From ZC4RG30 sp039932715 (GTDB taxonomy: Bacteria; Pseudomonadota; Gammaproteobacteria; Steroidobacterales; Steroidobacteraceae): DNA of 64,000 nucleotides. Below, in pieces: positions 15,768 through 25,036 of this stretch; the first letter of the stretch is position 1; every line of letters starts with the position of its first letter. Under the pieces are notes generated by a model, which saw nothing but the letters and a program-made list of their open reading frames with translations, had not been told where the DNA came from and did not search any database. The stretch covers positions 1-64,000 of the forward strand of contig JBDTPN010000002.1 in assembly GCA_039932715.1 (NCBI GenBank). Reading direction: 5' to 3'. A program made the translations under genes and the position numbers.

Positions 15768-18155
15768 ATGACAAATCTGCATTTCAATCGGACTGCCGTG
15801 CGGTCTGCCGTTCGTGGAGTTCTGGCGGGTGGACTGCTTTTCGGAGCGACGCTTGCCGCGGCAGCTGCCGAGGATCAGGGAACCCTGGAAGAGGTGGTCG
15901 TGACCGCCCAGTTCAGGCAACAAAGTGTTCAGGACACGCCGCTGTCCATCACCGCCATTTCCGGCGACATGCTTGATTCCCGTAGCCAGACTAATATTGC
16001 CGAGGTCGCCAGCCAGGCCCCCAACGTCACATTGAAGACCCAGGGCGCGGCTTTCGGCCCGGCGATGGGTGCCTCGATTCGCGGCATCGGTCAGTTCGAT
16101 TTCAACCCGGCGCTCGAACCCGGCGTGGGTCTCTATGTGGACGACGTCTATTACGCCACCTTGACCGGGTCAATTCTCGACCTGCTCGATGTTGAGCGTG
16201 TCGAAGTGTTGCGCGGCCCGCAAGGTACGCTGGCCGGAAAGAATTCCATCGGCGGCGCCATAAAGATTTACTCGCGCAAGCCCGAGGCCGAGGGGGGCTA
16301 TGTTGCTGCCACTTACGGCACGGATAATCGTGCGGACATCCGCGCCAGCGGGAATTTTGCCATAGCGGACAATCTGTTCGCCCGCGTGTCTGGCGTAAGC
16401 AAGCATCAGGATGGTTACGTAAAGCGGATCGACTATGGCTGCACTCATCCGACCAGCGGTGTGCCGATCTTAAAGGCCGTGGGCAGCGACTGCGAGGTTG
16501 GCACCATGGGCGACGTTGCCTACACCGGCTTGCGCGGCGAATTGGCATGGGATGCCACCGAGAATTTCAAGGTCAGCGCTGCGATGGACTACACAACGGA
16601 CCAGCGCACGCCCGCGGCCGGAGTGCTTGTGGACGTCACGACTACCGTGAACCCCAACGTGCAACCGGTGCAGGGTGTAACCAACCTGCCACTGTCGGCA
16701 TTCCTGTTTCCCAAGGGTTCCTACAAGAATTACGCGTCGTTTTACAATCCCAAGGGCACGTTCACCAAACTTACGCCACCGGCGGGGGCAACCACCCCGA
16801 TGCTGGAGACAAGACCGGTGATCGGCGTGGATTTCGAGGGCTGGGGATCTTCCGTCAACATGGATTGGAAGCTTTCTGACTCGGTCTCGCTAAAGTCCAT
16901 CAGCGCCTATCGCGAATACGACAGTTACTTCGCCAACGATAACGATTTTTCCCCACTGGCTAATTCGGTGGGTTCCGGAGATCTGTCGTTCCACTCGTTC
17001 AGCCAGGAGCTACGCCTCAACGGCGCGTTGTTGGAAAACGACCGGATCCAGTACACATTGGGCGCCTTCTACATGAATCAGACGTCCATCTACGCGACCA
17101 CGCAGGATTTGCGCTACTCGCCAGCCGCCCTGACCCAGTTCGTTGGCGATGATCCGATAAATGCAGATACGCTGGCATTCTTCGCCCATGCTTCGCTCAA
17201 GATCACGGACAAGCTGTCGACAAACCTTGGGCTGCGCTATACCGATGAGCACAAGGATTACACCTTCTCGCGCAAGTCCTATTCCGGCGGAACAGTTCCG
17301 GCCTTGGCGCCCATTGACGGATTGACCACCGACTACGATGGCAACAAAGTCGACTATCGCGTCAATTTCCAGTACGACTGGACCGATCAGCTGATGACCT
17401 ACTTGCAGGTGGCCACCGGCTTCAAGGGCGGCGGTGTTTCACCGCGTCCTTTCACCGCCCTGCAGGCAGTGCCATTTGATCCTGAAGACCTGTTGTCTTA
17501 CGAACTCGGCATCAAGTCGGATATGTTCGACAATACCTTGCGAGTCAACGCGTCGATCTTTTACAGCAAATACTCCAATCTGCAGCTGACGCTGTCGTCC
17601 TGTCCGCAATATGGCGTGGGTGCACCCTGCGCGGTAGTGGCAAACGCGGGTGATGCCGATATAAAGGGCGCCGAGCTCGAGGTCTACTATCGACCCGTTG
17701 CGGCCCTGCAGATCGACGCTTCCTACAGCTACCTGGACTTCAAATACACGGACATCAACCCAGCAGCTGGCGGCCCTACTCGACCAACCGGACCACAGTT
17801 AACGGATACGCAGGCATATACGCCGAAGAACAAGTGGAGCGCCGGAATCCAGTACGACATCAGCCTGGGTGACCGGGGAAACCTGACGCCGCGCCTCGAC
17901 GTCACTTACCAGGGTGATATCTACACCAACGGTGCCAATCGGCCCACGAACTTTATCAAGGCCTATACGCTGATGAATGCCCGCGTGACCTGGCGCACCA
18001 ACGACCATGCCTGGGAGACGTCACTGGAAGCGACCAACCTGACCAACGAGTACTACTTCATCACGCGATTCGACCAGTTCTCGAACACAGGTGTTTCCGA
18101 CGGCCAGCCCGGTCGTCCGCGGGAATATGCACTGACTGTCCGTCGCAATTTCTAG
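15768..18155 (+). CDS. TonB-dependent receptor (795 aa)
   Basis: Outer-membrane active importer. The ATG at 15768 has GGGGGGCG directly upstream and starts MTNLHFNRTAVR; the earlier GTG at 15663 would add 35 residues with no signal. The signal peptide ends near residue 36 (AAAAEDQG). Next come LEEVVVTAQFR and a plug with SIRGIGQFDFNPALEPGVG, LYVDDVYYATL and VLRGPQGTLAGKNSIGGAIK. The barrel ends in REYALTVRRNF. It is the closest paralogue of 8453-10960 in the window. Its 120-nt leader is AT-rich (TTACATATATCTATATT), unusual here, and may hold the promoter. An inverted repeat separates it from the convergent esterase. Confidence 0.95.
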   Translation: MTNLHFNRTAVRSAVRGVLAGGLLFGATLAAAAAEDQGTLEEVVVTAQFRQQSVQDTPLSITAISGDMLDSRSQTNIAEVASQAPNVTLKTQGAAFGPAMGASIRGIGQFDFNPALEPGVGLYVDDVYYATLTGSILDLLDVERVEVLRGPQGTLAGKNSIGGAIKIYSRKPEAEGGYVAATYGTDNRADIRASGNFAIADNLFARVSGVSKHQDGYVKRIDYGCTHPTSGVPILKAVGSDCEVGTMGDVAYTGLRGELAWDATENFKVSAAMDYTTDQRTPAAGVLVDVTTTVNPNVQPVQGVTNLPLSAFLFPKGSYKNYASFYNPKGTFTKLTPPAGATTPMLETRPVIGVDFEGWGSSVNMDWKLSDSVSLKSISAYREYDSYFANDNDFSPLANSVGSGDLSFHSFSQELRLNGALLENDRIQYTLGAFYMNQTSIYATTQDLRYSPAALTQFVGDDPINADTLAFFAHASLKITDKLSTNLGLRYTDEHKDYTFSRKSYSGGTVPALAPIDGLTTDYDGNKVDYRVNFQYDWTDQLMTYLQVATGFKGGGVSPRPFTALQAVPFDPEDLLSYELGIKSDMFDNTLRVNASIFYSKYSNLQLTLSSCPQYGVGAPCAVVANAGDADIKGAELEVYYRPVAALQIDASYSYLDFKYTDINPAAGGPTRPTGPQLTDTQAYTPKNKWSAGIQYDISLGDRGNLTPRLDVTYQGDIYTNGANRPTNFIKAYTLMNARVTWRTNDHAWETSLEATNLTNEYYFITRFDQFSNTGVSDGQPGRPREYALTVRRNF

Positions 18156-18164
18156 ACCCGATCG

Positions 18165-18192
18165 GCAGGAGTACGGATGGCCGTACTCCTGC
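18165..18192. terminator. Bidirectional hairpin between convergent receptor and esterase genes
   Basis: GCAGGAGTACGG and CCGTACTCCTGC form a perfect 12-bp stem with an ATGG loop. It starts 9 nt after the receptor stop and ends 1 nt before the esterase stop. There is no long T run on either side, so it may act as a processing or weak bidirectional terminator. Confidence 0.7.
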
Positions 18193-18193
18193 T

Positions 18194-19798
18194 TCAGGGA
18201 CTGGGTGCTGGCAAGTAAGGAGCCAGCACCTGATGTTCGCGGCGCAACGGATCCTCGATGGCGCGGCTGGTGGTGTCAAAAGTCATCACTGGCCGAACCG
18301 TGGGGGAAAAGACCGGCCAGTTAGCCAGGCCCGGACCATTGGGCGACCCAGTACGCGCAAAGGCAATCCAGGCTGAACTCATCGCTTCGGCGACCTTCTG
18401 CGGCCCGAATGTGTCGCTGCCCACTTGCGATTTTGCCGCGGCAACGTTGTCGAACACCAACGGCACATCCAGCCCGTGGGGCGTTCGCATCTTTCCGCCC
18501 AGCACGGGCGTGGGCCAGACCAGCCGATACATGAACACCGGCGCGCCGCCCAGCGCCGTCTTGCGTGTCGCCACGATGCCGGCGTTGGCTCCCATGCCGC
18601 GTTCAGTGGTGATGAAGAAATACAGGTCGCTGGCCGTCGCCTTTGGACGCAACTGGCGCATTTCCGAGATGAGCTTGCCCACATCGGCATCGGGCAACTC
18701 GCTTTTCAGTTGCCGTTCAAGCCCGGGCCAGTCGAGGTCGAACACTCCGGGTGGCGGAAACAGCACCGTTGTCTCGGTGGCGTTGTATCCCACGATGAGT
18801 GGGACATTGGCGGAAATGACGGGTGCGCCGGGCGTGAAGGGGTGGCGAGGCAGGTTGCGGCCGTCAACCACTGGATTGATCAGGATGGGCGAGCCGCCCG
18901 TCACCTTGTTGAAGGCGTCCAGAATCTGCTGCACATCCAGGCGGCGTAGCTGGCTGGCCTGAGTCGGCCCCAGTCCCAGCGCATTCATCAGGTCTTTTGC
19001 AAAGGCGTTGGAGCGCTCCCGGGTGTTCACGGTGACGGCAAACCCGCTTTGCATTGCCGCGCGCTGGAACAGCCCTTGTGCGGCGGGCATCGCCAGCAGT
19101 GTGCCCACCTTGCCACCACCGCCTGACTCGCCGAACACCAGAACGCGCTGCGGATCGCCACCGAATTCGGTGATGTTGTCGCGTACCCACTTGAGCGCCG
19201 CGATGATGTCCAGTTGTCCGGCATTGCCCGAGTCGGCGAAATCCGCGCCGCCGATATCGGCCAGGTAGAGGTATCCAAACACATTGAGCCGATGATTCAC
19301 CGATACGACGACCACGTCCCCGCGGCGGGCAAGCCGGACGCCGTCGTTGACCGGGCTGTTGCCCGAACCCACCGAGTAGCCGCCGCCGTGCAGCCACACC
19401 ATAACCGGCCGTTTGCGCCCGTCTCGAAGACCCGGCGTCCAGACGCTTAAGGTCAGGCAGTCCTCGCTCATTGGCGAAACGTCAGCCTGCGAGTGCTCGT
19501 CTGCATCGACGTGGGGCGGGTCAGGCAGCTGCGGGCAACGCGGCCTGTAGTGCGTTGCGTCGCGGGGCTGCGTCCAGGAGGGCGGAAGCTGCGGCGCTCG
19601 AAAGCGGTTCTGGCCTCCAGTTGGGGCTCCATAAGGGATGCCCTTGAAGACCCGGATGCCACTGTCCTGGCTGCCGCGTACTGGCCCATGGCGAGTCGCC
19701 GCCACCGGCGGCGACTCGGTACCCTGCGCCAAGGCGCCGGTGGCCAGCGACACGCCTCCAAGCACGGCGCACGTCGCCAGTACCCGGAAGCAACGCAT
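18194..19798 (-). CDS. Secreted carboxylesterase type B
   Basis: 534-residue alpha/beta hydrolase of the carboxylesterase/lipase B type; it cleaves carboxylic esters, most likely in the periplasm. The signal peptide is residues 1-25 (GALAQG). The oxyanion hole is HGGG (137-140), the nucleophile Ser225 sits in GESGGGG, and the catalytic His is in TPHGLDVPLVF near the C-terminus. SEDCLTLSVWTP (about 111-122) is the type-B signature around the first disulphide. The start overlaps the stop of the receptor gene at 19798 by one base (TGATG), so translation is coupled and the two form an operon. The receptor probably imports the ester and this enzyme opens it. Confidence 0.95.
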   Translation of the reverse strand: MRCFRVLATCAVLGGVSLATGALAQGTESPPVAATRHGPVRGSQDSGIRVFKGIPYGAPTGGQNRFRAPQLPPSWTQPRDATHYRPRCPQLPDPPHVDADEHSQADVSPMSEDCLTLSVWTPGLRDGRKRPVMVWLHGGGYSVGSGNSPVNDGVRLARRGDVVVVSVNHRLNVFGYLYLADIGGADFADSGNAGQLDIIAALKWVRDNITEFGGDPQRVLVFGESGGGGKVGTLLAMPAAQGLFQRAAMQSGFAVTVNTRERSNAFAKDLMNALGLGPTQASQLRRLDVQQILDAFNKVTGGSPILINPVVDGRNLPRHPFTPGAPVISANVPLIVGYNATETTVLFPPPGVFDLDWPGLERQLKSELPDADVGKLISEMRQLRPKATASDLYFFITTERGMGANAGIVATRKTALGGAPVFMYRLVWPTPVLGGKMRTPHGLDVPLVFDNVAAAKSQVGSDTFGPQKVAEAMSSAWIAFARTGSPNGPGLANWPVFSPTVRPVMTFDTTSRAIEDPLRREHQVLAPYLPAPSP

Positions 19799-22710
19799 CA
19801 GAAGTTCATCCGGACACCAACACTATATCTGCGACCCAGCGGGTCGAAGAGCAGTTGGTTGGTCGCGCCCTGGTTGCTCGGCGCAACCGGCGGATCCTTG
19901 TCGAACAGGTTCTGTATCGCACCGAAGACCTCCAGCTTGCCATCCGCAAAATTGGGGAGGCGGTAGCGAGCGCCCAGATTGAAGTACGTTGCTGCGTCTA
20001 CCTTGTTGGTGTTGATGCTGTTGGGCAGGTTGATGGTGTAGCCGGCCTGCTCCGGACCGATGAGGGTCGCGTCGTACAGGCCGCTATCGATGTAGCGCGT
20101 CTCCAGCGTCAGCGACAAGCCGCCCTGCCTGTAGGTGATCAGGCCGTTGAGCTGGAAGCTGGGCAGACCCGCGCCGCCGCCGGACACGTTGTTCCCGGTC
20201 ACGCCCGCGCGATTGACGGAAAGCCCCGTCGCATCCGTGGTGGTCAGGTCCATGACGTGCGTGGCGAGAAACCGGAAGTCCAGTGAAGCCGGCGTTGAAA
20301 ATCCGTTCAACGGCAGCGCGTAGCCCAATTCGAAATCGATGCCGGTGGTGCGCAGCCGATTGAGGTTGAGCGATACGACGCTGACCTTCGCCGGTGTGTT
20401 GGTCCCGGGAACGAACTCGATCTGGTCGCAGTAAACGCCTGACTGCAGGCAGCGGTTCAGAAGAGTCTGGCCAGTCAGCGTTGCGATCACGTCATTGACG
20501 TCAATGTCGTAGTAGTCCACCGAAGCGCGCAGGCCCTGCAGTGCACCGCTGGCAACGAATGAAACTCCGTAGGTGGTCGTATCGGCCTCTTCGGGCTGCA
20601 GGTCGGGATTGCCGCCGCTGACCGATGGCGTAAGGATGCCACTGATCGTCTGGAATCCACTGACCTGCGGGCTGTAGAGCTCGGCAGCATTGGGTGCGCG
20701 GATGTCGTGGGAGCGGGTGCCGCGGAACATCAGGCCTGCGATGGGCTCGTAGATTGCGCCGTATTTCCAGGTTGTAGCAGAACCGCTGGTGCTGTAATCG
20801 GTGAAGCGGACCGCGCCGTTGAGCGAGAGGTCCTTGGCGAACTTCAGATCCTTGGCCAGCGGCACCACTGTCTCAAGGTAACCCTCGGTCACATGGATCT
20901 TGCCGGAGACCACTCCGGAGTTGGATACATAGAAGCCACTGCTGGCGGAGATAGGGTCAGCCGACGTTACCGTCTCGTTCTCGCGGTATTCGATACCTGC
21001 GGCTAGCGGCACGGTGCCCGCCCAGGTATCAAACAGGTCTCCCTGGAGGTTGGCGGCCAAGGCGGTCTGCGTGAAGTCCTGCTTCAGCCAGCCGTCAGCG
21101 TACAAATAATCCTTGGCCGCCTGCGACCAGTTGTCCAAACCGAACAGGTTCACAGGCACGCAGCCGTTGGTGGGGTTGGTCAGCGTGGAACGGCATACGG
21201 CCTGCCCAGCTCCATTGATCGTGGCATCGGCTGCCAGCTGGATGCGCGCAGCCTGGCCGGTCACATTCGTAACGCCAATCACCTGCTGCTGAACGCGGTT
21301 GTTGTCTACGGTCTGGTCGTAGCTGGTCTTGCCGTACTGGGCGGAAGCGTCCCAGGTCCAGCCGCCACCGATTGATCCCTTGAGACCGGCGAGAATTCGG
21401 TATACATCAGTAGTGTTATGGTTTTCGGCATAGCCGAAATCGTCGCCCATGCGGCCCAATACGAACGATGTTGCGCTGGTCAATGGCTGGCCTGCGGCCA
21501 GGAGGGCCGTCTTCACGCCGGCAGGCAGGAAGGGATTGTCGCCGCGGATTGTGATCGCGTTACCTCCAGCGGCGAAGAAGTCGCGCGTCTGCGCGCCTCG
21601 CCCACTAGACGCGGTGTGCCCGTAGGAAAGTTCCCCGAAGCCCTGCAGGCTATCCGTGAAATCGAAGCTGGCGCTGCTGAACAAAATGGTGCGGTCGGAC
21701 GGGATGACCAAGTATGGCGCACCAATGAAGCCGTTTTTCCCCTCGCCGTCACCGCCCTGCATGAACGTAGGGTTGTTGGGGAACACCGTTCCATACTGGA
21801 AAGCGCGCGGCGTGCCATTGTCGTTGAAGGCAGTTCCTTTCAGTGGCCCGCTGAGAATGAGGCCGCCCTGCACGGCGGTAACGGTGCGCGCCTGCGACAG
21901 GATATTGTTGACCGGGTAGTTGCTAAGGTGGCCCGCAGCGGGGGAAAGCGCATTGGCAATGACCTGATATTCCTTGGCGCACCAGTCGCGCGTATAGCAG
22001 CTGCCGGTGCCCTGGTTGTCTTCGTATTCGATCGCGGCCACCACGTGCCCGCGCTCGTTCGAAAATGAAGTTCCGCCGGCCACGCCTGCGTGTAAGTCCT
22101 GGCCGTCGCCATGCTCGGTACCGCCATATTGCAATTCAGCGGTTATTCCCTGCATCTTCGTCTTGGTAAAGATATTGACCACGCCTGCAACGGCGTCAGA
22201 GCCGTATTGAGCGGAGGCGCCGCCCGTGACCACCTCGGCGCGTTCCACCAGCAGGGTAGGAATCTGGTTGAGGTCGATGGTGCCTTCCTGCGTCGACGGG
22301 ATGAATCGACGGTCGTTGACCAGCACCAGTGTGCGAACCGGACTGAGACCTCGCAGGTCGGCCTGAATGGTGCCTGCGCCGCGCGGCTGGATATTCGAGG
22401 TTTGCTGGTTTGCGGATGGGCGGAAAGAAGGTAATGTATTCAGCATGTTGCCAATGTTGGTCGCGGCGAGGTCCTGCATGCGGGCCGCGTCTACGACAGT
22501 GACGGGGGTGGGTGCCGTGATGCCATCCTGCCGGATACGTGTTCCAGTCACAGTCACTTCGGCAAGAGCCGTATCGTCGCTGGCAGGCGGTTCTGCCGCG
22601 AGGGCCAGGGATGCGAGACTCAGGCCTGCACATGCTCCGGCGATGTAACGGGCCAACGTTGTGCCCCGGATTGGCTTCAGGCTCAATTGCTTGCTGATCA
22701 CTTCGGTCAT
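19798..22710 (-). CDS. TonB-dependent receptor (970 aa), operon with carboxylesterase
   Basis: Outer-membrane active importer of the 'TGTRI/TGSRI' subtype, like 2470-5556. The ATG at 22710 (MTEVISKQ) follows GAGGGGGAATC; the ORF extends 8 codons further upstream without a better site. The signal peptide ends near residue 39 (LALAAEPP). Plug features are AEVTVTGTRIRQDG, DLRGLSPVRTLVLVNDRR and VERAEVVTGGASAQYGSDA. The barrel ends in GRRYSVGVRMNF. It is coupled by a one-base overlap to the carboxylesterase, and it is divergent from the LysR gene at 22871 (160-nt gap), the likely local regulator. Substrate unknown; an ester is inferred from the partner enzyme. Confidence 0.95.
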   Translation of the reverse strand: MTEVISKQLSLKPIRGTTLARYIAGACAGLSLASLALAAEPPASDDTALAEVTVTGTRIRQDGITAPTPVTVVDAARMQDLAATNIGNMLNTLPSFRPSANQQTSNIQPRGAGTIQADLRGLSPVRTLVLVNDRRFIPSTQEGTIDLNQIPTLLVERAEVVTGGASAQYGSDAVAGVVNIFTKTKMQGITAELQYGGTEHGDGQDLHAGVAGGTSFSNERGHVVAAIEYEDNQGTGSCYTRDWCAKEYQVIANALSPAAGHLSNYPVNNILSQARTVTAVQGGLILSGPLKGTAFNDNGTPRAFQYGTVFPNNPTFMQGGDGEGKNGFIGAPYLVIPSDRTILFSSASFDFTDSLQGFGELSYGHTASSGRGAQTRDFFAAGGNAITIRGDNPFLPAGVKTALLAAGQPLTSATSFVLGRMGDDFGYAENHNTTDVYRILAGLKGSIGGGWTWDASAQYGKTSYDQTVDNNRVQQQVIGVTNVTGQAARIQLAADATINGAGQAVCRSTLTNPTNGCVPVNLFGLDNWSQAAKDYLYADGWLKQDFTQTALAANLQGDLFDTWAGTVPLAAGIEYRENETVTSADPISASSGFYVSNSGVVSGKIHVTEGYLETVVPLAKDLKFAKDLSLNGAVRFTDYSTSGSATTWKYGAIYEPIAGLMFRGTRSHDIRAPNAAELYSPQVSGFQTISGILTPSVSGGNPDLQPEEADTTTYGVSFVASGALQGLRASVDYYDIDVNDVIATLTGQTLLNRCLQSGVYCDQIEFVPGTNTPAKVSVVSLNLNRLRTTGIDFELGYALPLNGFSTPASLDFRFLATHVMDLTTTDATGLSVNRAGVTGNNVSGGGAGLPSFQLNGLITYRQGGLSLTLETRYIDSGLYDATLIGPEQAGYTINLPNSINTNKVDAATYFNLGARYRLPNFADGKLEVFGAIQNLFDKDPPVAPSNQGATNQLLFDPLGRRYSVGVRMNF

Positions 22711-22870
22711 GATTCCCCCTCGTTCCGGCCCCAAGTTCCGCCCGGTGGCCGTTATGCTATGGTCCCCTCAAGCTAGAGCGTTGAGTTCGGAAAGGCCAGA
22801 GATGGCGACTGGGACGCCCTGTTCCAAAATCGCTGACTCCGTTGGCAATCCTGGAGGTTAGGGGAAGCAT

Positions 22871-23833
22871 GTGCTGATCGGCTTCATGGCAGGTGCGGCA
22901 GCGGAGACTCCGATACCGCGTGTCGCAGCAAATCTGGATCTCAACCTGTTGATGGTGTTCCTGGAGGTCGTAAACGCCGGGAGCATCGGCCGCGCAGCGG
23001 TACGCACGCAGATTCCCAAGGCAACCCTGAGTCGAAAGTTGCGCCAGCTAGAAGGGCAGGTTGGCGCCGTGCTGTTGAAGCGTGGGCCGCACCGCGTGGA
23101 GTTGACAGAAATCGGTCGCGCGCTGCACGAACACTGCGAACGGATCGCGTCGGTGGCACAAGATGTCAGCCAGATCGCTTCTGAAATGCAGTCCGAGGTG
23201 CGGGGAGCGCTGCGTGTATCCATGCCTTTCGGATTGAGGAACGCGTGGATGACCCAGGCATTGGCGAGCTTCGTGCTGCGCTTCCCCGAAGTCAGGCTCA
23301 ATGTCAACGTGACCAACCGCTGGGTGGATGTAAGCGAGGAACCCTGCGATGTCGCCATTCACATAGGCCGCATACGCAACGAAAACCTCCCGGTCCGCCG
23401 TCTCGCGGACTTGCCGCGCGGCCTTTACGCAGCGCCGGAGTACCTTGCAGGGCGGGATCCCCCGTTGGTCGATGGGGACCTCCTCGAACACGAATGCATA
23501 GCGCTCGAGACCCAGATCGCCGATGGACTGTGGAAGGTCACCGCGCCTGGATGTGGCACGGTATCCGTCACGCCCCGCCTGACTACCACCGACATTGTCC
23601 TGGCGCGGGATATGGCTCTGGCGGGCGCGGGCATCGCAATGCTTACAGATCCAGTTTGTGAGTGTGATGTGCGCCAGGGTCGGCTGGTGCGCGTGCTTCC
23701 GGATCGGGCACTACCTCCCGTGTCGATCTCTGCCATGTACCTTGAGCGGCGCCACCTGCCAGCCCGCATCCGCATGTTCATCGACGCCGTGGCGGCGGCC
23801 ATCGAAGGCGCCGGCCTTTCAGTCCGTCGCTGA
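22871..23833 (+). CDS. LysR-family transcriptional regulator
   Basis: 320-residue regulator. The winged HTH is at about 20-80 (LDLNLLMVFLEVVNAGSIG, TLSRKLRQLEGQVG, VELTEIGRALHEH). The effector-binding periplasmic-protein-like domain follows (RVSMPFGLRNAWM, DVAIHIGRI, LTTTDIVLARDM). The GTG at 22871 is used because AGGGGAAG is close upstream; an ATG at 22886 is a possible later start. It is divergent from the receptor-esterase operon and probably controls it in response to the ester or its product. A dead paralogue fragment sits at 1956-2163 with a 22-bp deletion relative to 23602-23631 of this gene. Confidence 0.94.
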   Translation: MLIGFMAGAAAETPIPRVAANLDLNLLMVFLEVVNAGSIGRAAVRTQIPKATLSRKLRQLEGQVGAVLLKRGPHRVELTEIGRALHEHCERIASVAQDVSQIASEMQSEVRGALRVSMPFGLRNAWMTQALASFVLRFPEVRLNVNVTNRWVDVSEEPCDVAIHIGRIRNENLPVRRLADLPRGLYAAPEYLAGRDPPLVDGDLLEHECIALETQIADGLWKVTAPGCGTVSVTPRLTTTDIVLARDMALAGAGIAMLTDPVCECDVRQGRLVRVLPDRALPPVSISAMYLERRHLPARIRMFIDAVAAAIEGAGLSVRR

Positions 23834-23938
23834 CGTGTTCCATTGTTGACACGCCCCCGGCCCATCCTCACCACCTGACACACGTACACGCAGCCCCTAG
23901 CATGGGGCAGTTACGTCAAGGCATTCGGGGGGTGGAAC

Positions 23939-25036
23939 GTGTCCGGATATCCTCAGGAGTTTCAGGGTCAGGATGAGCTGGCCAGTCCCAAGCGCCGCCA
24001 GATTGGGCTCGGCGCGTTGTCCAGTCTGGGCTTCTTGTGTGCCGGTGTCTGGCGCCCGGCCATCGCCATGCAGCCGGGGCCGCGCATGTCCTTTGACGTC
24101 GACTCCACTCCTGGTCCGGTCGAGTCCGAACGCGCGCTGCAAACTTTCCGTGAGTACATAGACGCATTCAATCGCAGCGATTTCGACGGTTTCAGCCGCT
24201 TATACGCTCCCGACATCGATTTCCGCGGTCGCGGTGGCACGTTTCAGGGTCGCGATGCAGTGCTGGATTTCTATCGCGGCGTGAAGGCGCGGATAAGAGA
24301 GACCCTGTTTCTGCGCCACATGGTCATCGGCAAGCGGCAATGGGTGGCCGACGTGGTGACGGAACTGCATGCGCTGGAAGACTGGCCAGACTTTTCCACC
24401 GGCGGATTCATGAAGGGTGACACGCGGCGGTCGCAGAATTTCATCTGGTATGAGCGCGAGAAGGGCCTCTTCCAGCGCGTTCGATCCGCCCGGCACAGTG
24501 CCAGCGTGCCCCTGGTCGATCCCGCGCAGCGCTTCGTGCTGCCCGATGCATCGCAACCGTCGATGAGCGCTGAGCGCTTCGCTACGTATATTGATGCGTT
24601 TAATCGGGACGACTATTCGGCTTTCGGGGATTACTACGACGAGGACGTCGTGCTCGTGATCGCTGGCAAGCAGGAGTTGCGTGGCCATCAAGCCATTTTT
24701 GACTTCTATCGCAAGGTCAAGGCGCAGACCCACAGGACCATCCAGATCAACCGTTTCGTAACGGCTCCGGGTCAGATTGCAGTAGAGCTGCAATCAGAGT
24801 TCCTGGCCCTCGAGGATCTCCCGGACTTCACGGCGGGACCGATGAAGAAGGGGGGCCGGATATTCATCAACACCTTCGTTCTGTATGAGCTCAAGAACGG
24901 GAAGTTCTGGCGAATCCGGTCGGCGGAATACCGCAAAGACAGCAGCAATTCACTGGCGCAGCGTGAGGACGTGCATTCGTCGTTGGGCATCGAGGAGCAC
25001 AGGAACAGATGGTCAGTATTGAACGGCGCGACCTGA
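23939..25036 (+). CDS. Double SnoaL/NTF2-like protein, probably exported
   Basis: 365 residues. GTG start at 23939 behind GGGGGGTGG. A Tat-like or weak signal may lie at residues 18-43 (KRRQIGLGALSSLGFLCAG). Two related SnoaL-like lobes follow: lobe 1 (about 65-185) with YIDAFNRSDFDGFSRLYAP and GRDAVLDFYRGVKAR, and lobe 2 (about 210-340) with YIDAFNRDDYSAFGDYY and GHQAIFDFYRKVKAQ. The two lobes are clear internal duplicates. The last 28 nt overlap the start of the hydrolase gene at 25009, so the two are co-translated. Such folds bind or isomerise hydrophobic ligands; here the partner hydrolase suggests action on a hydrolysed product. Reaction unknown. Confidence 0.85.
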   Translation: MSGYPQEFQGQDELASPKRRQIGLGALSSLGFLCAGVWRPAIAMQPGPRMSFDVDSTPGPVESERALQTFREYIDAFNRSDFDGFSRLYAPDIDFRGRGGTFQGRDAVLDFYRGVKARIRETLFLRHMVIGKRQWVADVVTELHALEDWPDFSTGGFMKGDTRRSQNFIWYEREKGLFQRVRSARHSASVPLVDPAQRFVLPDASQPSMSAERFATYIDAFNRDDYSAFGDYYDEDVVLVIAGKQELRGHQAIFDFYRKVKAQTHRTIQINRFVTAPGQIAVELQSEFLALEDLPDFTAGPMKKGGRIFINTFVLYELKNGKFWRIRSAEYRKDSSNSLAQREDVHSSLGIEEHRNRWSVLNGAT

